In this document: piece after piece, positions 6,664 through 9,218 of the stretch
How the letters are laid out: each line of letters opens with the position of its first letter
Numbering within the stretch: position 1 is the stretch's first letter
Program-made: the position numbers and the translations under genes
Source of the DNA: Bilamarchaeum sp050303335
Lineage (GTDB): Archaea; Micrarchaeota; Micrarchaeia; Anstonellales; Bilamarchaeaceae
NCBI GenBank assembly: GCA_050303335.1
Contig: JBNLBN010000033.1
Span: forward strand, 1 to 9,218
Length of the DNA: 9,218 nt
Direction of reading: 5' to 3'
The notes under the pieces: model-generated
Seen by the model: only the letters and a program-made list of their open reading frames with translations
The model's database searches: none
Told to the model about the DNA's origin: nothing

Positions 6664-6669
6664 TTTTTT
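6664..6669 (+). terminator. T6 run after the giant gene
   Basis: Six T residues immediately follow the TAA stop at 6661-6663, and more T-rich stretches follow within 40 bases. This suits factor-independent archaeal termination. No hairpin is evident. Confidence 0.45.
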
Positions 6670-6830
6670 GTTCAATTTTACATTATTTTCTAATATCGTT
6701 GTAGAAAACCCATAATTTTACCTTTTCCAGAATCGAAATTGTGTGGATTTACAATAAAAATTTTATATTCTGTAGATTTTCTATAATTTTAAAGCAAAAA
6801 TTTAAGAATATTACGTATCATATATCTTTC
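6670..6830. other. AT-rich non-coding spacer
   Basis: I see no credible gene in this AT-rich stretch. Its right end (about 6796-6822, containing AAAAATTTAAGAAT and TATCATATAT) aligns with 7676-7706 upstream of the second structured RNA, so it probably holds the promoter for the RNA that begins near 6835. Confidence 0.5.
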
Positions 6831-6832
6831 CA

Positions 6833-6945
6833 TAGGGGGAAGGACAGATTTGGCTGCCTTCGGAAGGTATGGGATTCATGCTCATACTCTGGTGTAACTC
6901 TAAGCTATATTCCGAGTCCAGATTCCCCTTATAAACTCTTTTTTT
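6833..6945 (+). ncRNA. Putative structured RNA A (RNA gene or leader of the 90-residue gene)
   Basis: The ends form a long closing helix: GGGGAA (6836-6841) with TTCCCC (6923-6928), then GGAC (6842-6845) with GTCC (6916-6919) across an AGA bulge, then TTGG (6850-6853) with CCGA (6912-6915). Inside are CCTT-CGG-AAGG (6857-6867) and GTATGGG/CTCATAC (6867-6873 with 6881-6887, one G-U pair). T7 at 6939-6945 follows. The upstream sequence and the 3' motif GTCCAGATTCCC recur at RNA B. It matches no tRNA, 5S, SRP or RNase P signature I know. It could be an independent small RNA or a leader controlling the Cys/His-rich protein gene that starts at 6968. Confidence 0.5.
6928..6936 (+). promoter_or_regulatory. 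TATA-like box before the 90-residue Cys/His protein
   Basis: CTTATAAAC is centred about 25 bases before 6957, predicting a short leader of about ten bases that just includes the ribosome binding site. It overlaps the 3' end of the putative structured RNA A, so the two signals may be alternatives. Confidence 0.45.
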
Positions 6946-6967
6946 CTAATTCTCTTCAGGTGAAATT

Positions 6968-7240
6968 ATGAGCGATGACGAATGCCACGATTGCCACGAC
7001 TGCAACTGCAAGCCCAAGGAAATCAATGTTGAAGAACTCGGACCAGAATCTGTAGAGCTGGAAAAAATGTTCAAGGAACTGAACGACCATCTTACCCATT
7101 CTCTTGAAACAAGGCACAAGATCCTATCCTTCCTCCACGAGAAAGCAACCTCACAGGAGATGAAAGAAAAATTCGACAAGGTCATTGAATCAAGGCATCC
7201 TGTCCTGATACAATTTGTCTTCGGAATGGAAGAACAGTAA
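6968..7240 (+). CDS. Small Cys/His-rich metal-binding-like protein
   Basis: This 90-residue protein starts MSDDECHDCHDCNC: four cysteines (6, 9, 12, 14) and two histidines (7, 10) lie within nine residues, an arrangement that would bind a metal ion or Fe-S cluster. The rest (about 18-90) is charged and helix-forming (for example LEKMFKELNDHLTHSLETRH and a second helix ending HPVLIQFVFGMEEQ) and has no further cysteine. I recognise no family. It has no signal peptide or membrane segment, so it is probably cytoplasmic. AGGTGA (6958-6963) is a good ribosome binding site four bases before the ATG and supports this start. The structured RNA A lies directly upstream. A role in metal sensing, storage or delivery is inferred from composition and from the metal-related genes upstream. 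Confidence 0.75.
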   Translation: MSDDECHDCHDCNCKPKEINVEELGPESVELEKMFKELNDHLTHSLETRHKILSFLHEKATSQEMKEKFDKVIESRHPVLIQFVFGMEEQ

Positions 7241-7280
7241 AAAAAGAGTGGGGGGAGTTGCCCATGCAAGCAACCCCTCC
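7239..7280 (-). terminator. Hairpin plus T7 terminator of the 40-residue gene
   Basis: The inverted repeat has arms 7250-7261 and 7270-7280: GTTGC pairs with GCAAC, flanked by a G-run pairing with CCCTCC, with one bulged A and an eight-base loop. Read on the minus strand it is followed by seven T residues (7245-7239), so it looks like an intrinsic-type terminator for the leftward gene ending at 7308. The T tract overlaps the stop codon of the convergent gene. Confidence 0.6.
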
Positions 7281-7307
7281 AAACAGCAACCAATTCGGGG
7301 TGAACAA

Positions 7308-7430
7308 CTAGGCCACTTGAGCAGAAATCTCAAGCGCATTCTCAATTAGCATGTCGAATACTTCTTGATCCTCGCTATCAAGCTTCTCCCTGAAATGGAG
7401 AAGCGCATTAATCTTTTCTTCAAAACCCAT
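7308..7430 (-). CDS. 40-residue hypothetical protein
   Basis: A complete small gene of 40 residues begins MGFEEKINALLHFREKLDSE and ends ALEISAQVA. It is acidic, probably all-helical, without cysteine, signal peptide or membrane segment. GGTGGT lies five bases before the ATG on the minus strand, a strong ribosome binding site, and a hairpin/T7 terminator lies just past the stop. A TATAAATA box in minus orientation (around 7522-7531) would give a leader of roughly 70 bases. I recognise no family. The combination of binding site, terminator and protein-like composition makes it likely to be real despite its size. It is convergent with the Cys/His-rich gene. Confidence 0.6.
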   Translation of the reverse strand: MGFEEKINALLHFREKLDSEDQEVFDMLIENALEISAQVA

Positions 7431-7486
7431 ATTACCACCGTTAATATAATGGTACCCGTATTCCGGGCCCCTACCTTCTTCAATCC

Positions 7487-7500
7487 GGGGAAACGTCCCC
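7487..7500. other. GC-rich small hairpin in the leader of the 40-residue gene
   Basis: GGGGA (7487-7491) and TCCCC (7496-7500) form a five-pair hairpin with an AACG loop. If the minus-strand transcript starts near 7500, this sits at its extreme 5' end, where it could protect or regulate the mRNA. The role is inferred. Confidence 0.3.
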
Positions 7501-7519
7501 GATTACATCCACGAAATGA

Positions 7520-7531
7520 AGTTAGCGAATT
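7520..7531 (-). promoter_or_regulatory. TATA box for the leftward small gene
   Basis: On the minus strand the sequence reads TTTATAAATAAA, a near-ideal archaeal TATA box. It predicts a start near 7500, about 70 bases before the ATG at 7430. The shared 18-base motif lies about 20 bases upstream of it. Confidence 0.5.
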
Positions 7532-7550
7532 TTATTTATAAAGAAAAACC

Positions 7551-7568
7551 AGGACAGTTCATTTCCGC
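7551..7568. repeat. Intergenic motif copy 2 (AGGACAGTTCATTTCCGC)
   Basis: This matches 944-962 with a single one-base gap. Here it lies upstream of the minus-strand TATA box of the 40-residue gene. In minus orientation both copies precede small leftward ORFs. In plus orientation it precedes an AT-rich region leading to the second structured RNA. Confidence 0.55.
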
Positions 7569-7720
7569 GGATCAAATGCAAAACCTTTTTATTATATTTT
7601 TACATTATAAACTATAGTTTTCAATAATTATTTTATATCGACTCCTGATTTTATGTAATAAATAACAAAAAAATCCGAAAAAGTTAAGAATTTTTCTATA
7701 CAATATTTAATGTTCCTTGT
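7569..7720. other. AT-rich non-coding spacer
   Basis: There is no credible gene here. The segment at 7676-7706 (GAAAAAGTTAAGAATTTTTC then CTATACAATA) resembles the sequence upstream of RNA A. CTATACAATA is centred about 25 bases before the GGGG that opens RNA B, so it is the likely TATA element for that RNA. Confidence 0.45.
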
Positions 7721-7723
7721 TTT

Positions 7724-7935
7724 GGGGAAGGGCATATCGGGTGCTTTGAAAATAGTACATTGCGGACACCTCCGTGCAGTATCGACCATCAATGTGGTGA
7801 CTGGACTTCGTCTCACCATATAAAATCTGTGCTGTTTGTGTAGGTTTGTAATGTCTTGGATCAAGATCAAGTACGTGAAAAGGTTAAGATCGAGTTCCTG
7901 TACTTGGCAATATTCAAGCCCGTGTCCAGATTCCC
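7724..7935 (+). ncRNA. Putative structured RNA B (relative of RNA A)
   Basis: About 212 bases with no convincing ORF but abundant pairing. The ends pair as GGGAA (7725-7729) with TTCCC (7931-7935) and GGGC (7730-7733) with GCCC (7918-7921). Internal hairpins are TGC-GGA/TCC-GCA (7761-7778), TGGTGA...GAC-TTC-GTC-TCACCA (7795-7818, CTG bulge) and CAAGTAC/GTACTTG (7868-7874 with 7900-7906). The 3' end ATATTC...CG-x-GTCCAGATTCCC and the upstream AAAAA-TTAAGAAT segment are shared with RNA A. T5 at 7956-7960 could end the transcript. The last base or so touches the stop codon of the opposing gene. I cannot assign it to a known RNA family. Confidence 0.5.
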
Positions 7936-9218
7936 TAAACAAGTTCAACTATTCCTTTTTGCAACTTTGAATTTGTAGTAGTCGTTGTTTTTGCCCTGAA
8001 GATCTTCATTCCTGGATATGCATTTTCATCAGGCCTCCCGAATTTTGAAAGATCAACATCACTTCTTCTTGCTATGAGGAAAAGCTTCCTGGTCACATTG
8101 AGAAGCCCCCTGAAATGGCTTTCCGGTCTCTTCATGTGGTGCTCGAAAAATCTCTCGACTAAAACGGAAGCATTCGATATCATGTCGAAGGGCAGCCTGC
8201 TCCTGAATGAAGTCAGTTTACCCGGATATATAAGTACAAAATCCCTGTTTTCCCTGTTGAACCGCCTAACCTCTTCATCATCCGTATTTTCGAATATCTC
8301 TGCAACTATCCTGCAGTTCATCCTTCCTGACCCGGATACATACCTGCTTCTTACTGCCACCTGTTCATTATCCGTAAGCTCGTAGAAATCAGACTGCTCG
8401 CCCATGTCTGCTATCTGCGTTATTGCAACCTCTCCGTTTGCCTTTGCAGCCCATTCGACATACTGGGGTTTTTTTAAGAGGTCCTGGAGCCTTTTCAACC
8501 TGTCAAAGAGCCAGGACATATCCTTTTTCCTCAATGGATTCTTTGGAACAGAACTGATACTGACCCCGCCGGAATCATCAATGAAAAATCCGGTATCCGC
8601 ACTGATGATGCTTGCTGTTGCCTCTCTCCAGGACATGAACTGGATATCATCCATTTCCAGAGCGGCCCTTTCAATGCTCCTGCTTTTTTCGTCAGCAGGC
8701 AGCCCTATCCCTTCGGCGGCATTTATCGCCAGCCCCCCATTTATCAATGAAGTGGCGATTCCTTTTTCGTTGCATGTATGCGCTATCCCGCTGTAGATCG
8801 GGCCGAAATAGGGCAACAGATCATACTTGTTTGGTTCATGCCATGATCCGAAAACCGGCTCTACGATAACCGCAATGCCTTTTTTCAGCCTCATCTTCCT
8901 CCGGAATTCCCTCGCATCTTCCCTTTCTCCGGATTCCAGCACCTCGCTGATCTTCGGTTGTATGCTTTCAGCATATGAAAAGGAACTCCAGTAGATGCCG
9001 GTTCCCCTGCAATCTCCGTATGCAGAAGATCGCACGGCAAGCGGGCAATCCGATTTTACTGCCTCGATTGATCTCTGGTCGAAAAGGAACCTCCCCCTGG
9101 ATCTTTTGAAAAAATCCATCGCGAAAACTGTTCTCGGATTCGTCACAAAGCCGGCCTTTTCAATTGCAGCCTGCTTATTTTTCAGCTGCTCCGCCTTGTC
9201 TCCGATGTCCCCCCTTCC
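7935..9218 (-). CDS. PEP/pyruvate-binding (PPDK N-terminal-like) domain protein, 5' partial
   Basis: The frame is open to the right window edge and ends at TAG 7937-7935, giving 427 residues without the N-terminus. A GTG at 9146 is unlikely to be the start, because the codons before it encode GDKAEQLKNKQAAIEKAGF, which matches the opening of the PEP synthase/pyruvate phosphate dikinase ATP-binding domain (GGK...L..aGf.VP). Further matches are CPLAVRSSAYGD (R63-S64-S65, like the VRSSA-x-ED phosphate-binding motif), IAVIVEPV, GPIYSGIAHT, and YVEWA...AITQIAD where the family has IEWA...ilQaRP. The final Arg-Pro of that motif is absent. The last 150 residues carry neither the swivelling phospho-His domain (GGxxSHAAI) nor a PEP-binding barrel, so this is not a complete PEP synthase. 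Its reaction is unknown. It converges on RNA B. Confidence 0.7.
   Translation of the reverse strand, partial: GRGDIGDKAEQLKNKQAAIEKAGFVTNPRTVFAMDFFKRSRGRFLFDQRSIEAVKSDCPLAVRSSAYGDCRGTGIYWSSFSYAESIQPKISEVLESGEREDAREFRRKMRLKKGIAVIVEPVFGSWHEPNKYDLLPYFGPIYSGIAHTCNEKGIATSLINGGLAINAAEGIGLPADEKSRSIERAALEMDDIQFMSWREATASIISADTGFFIDDSGGVSISSVPKNPLRKKDMSWLFDRLKRLQDLLKKPQYVEWAAKANGEVAITQIADMGEQSDFYELTDNEQVAVRSRYVSGSGRMNCRIVAEIFENTDDEEVRRFNRENRDFVLIYPGKLTSFRSRLPFDMISNASVLVERFFEHHMKRPESHFRGLLNVTRKLFLIARRSDVDLSKFGRPDENAYPGMKIFRAKTTTTTNSKLQKGIVELV

Noticed and set aside
6833..6931. RNA A as a tRNA
   Set aside because: There is a long closing helix but no TTCGA-type T-arm, no D-arm consensus and no suitable anticodon arm; the bulged 3' arm does not fit an acceptor stem.
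6741..6971. 76-codon plus-strand frame in the AT-rich spacer through RNA A
   Set aside because: Low-complexity start, crosses the structured element and overlaps the next start codon; no binding site and no recognisable protein.
7724..7935. RNA B as SRP RNA or RNase P RNA
   Set aside because: Length and terminal pairing invite the idea, but I do not see the conserved SRP helix 8 motifs or the RNase P conserved regions.
7628..7948. 106-codon minus-strand frame across the second AT-rich spacer and RNA B
   Set aside because: It starts with TTG inside the end of another gene, has no binding site, runs through the hairpins of RNA B and into AT-rich spacer, and its protein shows no family resemblance.

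Overview
The window looks archaeal. TATA-like boxes sit about 25 bases upstream of several start codons. At least two genes (the DtxR-type regulator and the iron permease) look leaderless. Other starts carry GGTGA-type ribosome binding sites, and T-runs follow several genes. Codons such as AGG, AGA and ATA are common. I cannot fix the lineage from sequence alone; a euryarchaeal or DPANN-type genome would fit.

Layout, left to right. Bases 2-217 hold the C-terminal end of a drug/metabolite (EamA-like) transporter, which overlaps a DUF6390-type protein (192-845). A short intergenic region (846-995) follows, with a possible tiny minus-strand ORF. Next come a DtxR/MntR-type metal-dependent regulator (996-1385) and an FTR1-type iron permease (1424-2233), which form a plausible iron-uptake and regulation pair, each with its own TATA box. 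From 2284 to 6663 runs one very large secreted, probably lipid-anchored protein of 1459 residues. It has an N-terminal beta-propeller-like region without cysteine, then 20 six-cysteine modules of two types and a Cys-rich tail, with 137 cysteines in all by hand count.

The right third is mostly non-coding. An AT-rich spacer leads to a putative structured RNA (RNA A, about 6835-6931) directly upstream of a 90-residue protein with a CHDCHDCNC metal-ligand cluster (6968-7240). Convergent to it is a 40-residue minus-strand gene (7308-7430) with a clear ribosome binding site and a hairpin/T-run terminator. A second AT-rich spacer leads to a larger putative structured RNA (RNA B, about 7724-7935). 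RNA B shares promoter-proximal sequence and both terminal motifs with RNA A. Last is a minus-strand PEP/pyruvate-binding-domain protein (7935 to beyond 9218), cut by the window edge.

The most unusual items are the pair of related structured RNAs, the array of unrecognised six-Cys repeats with a nested four-repeat duplication, and a 19-bp/18-bp motif found in two distant intergenic regions. The regulator, the permease and the Cys/His-rich small protein suggest a metal-handling theme. Any functional link between the giant protein and iron uptake is inference from proximity only.
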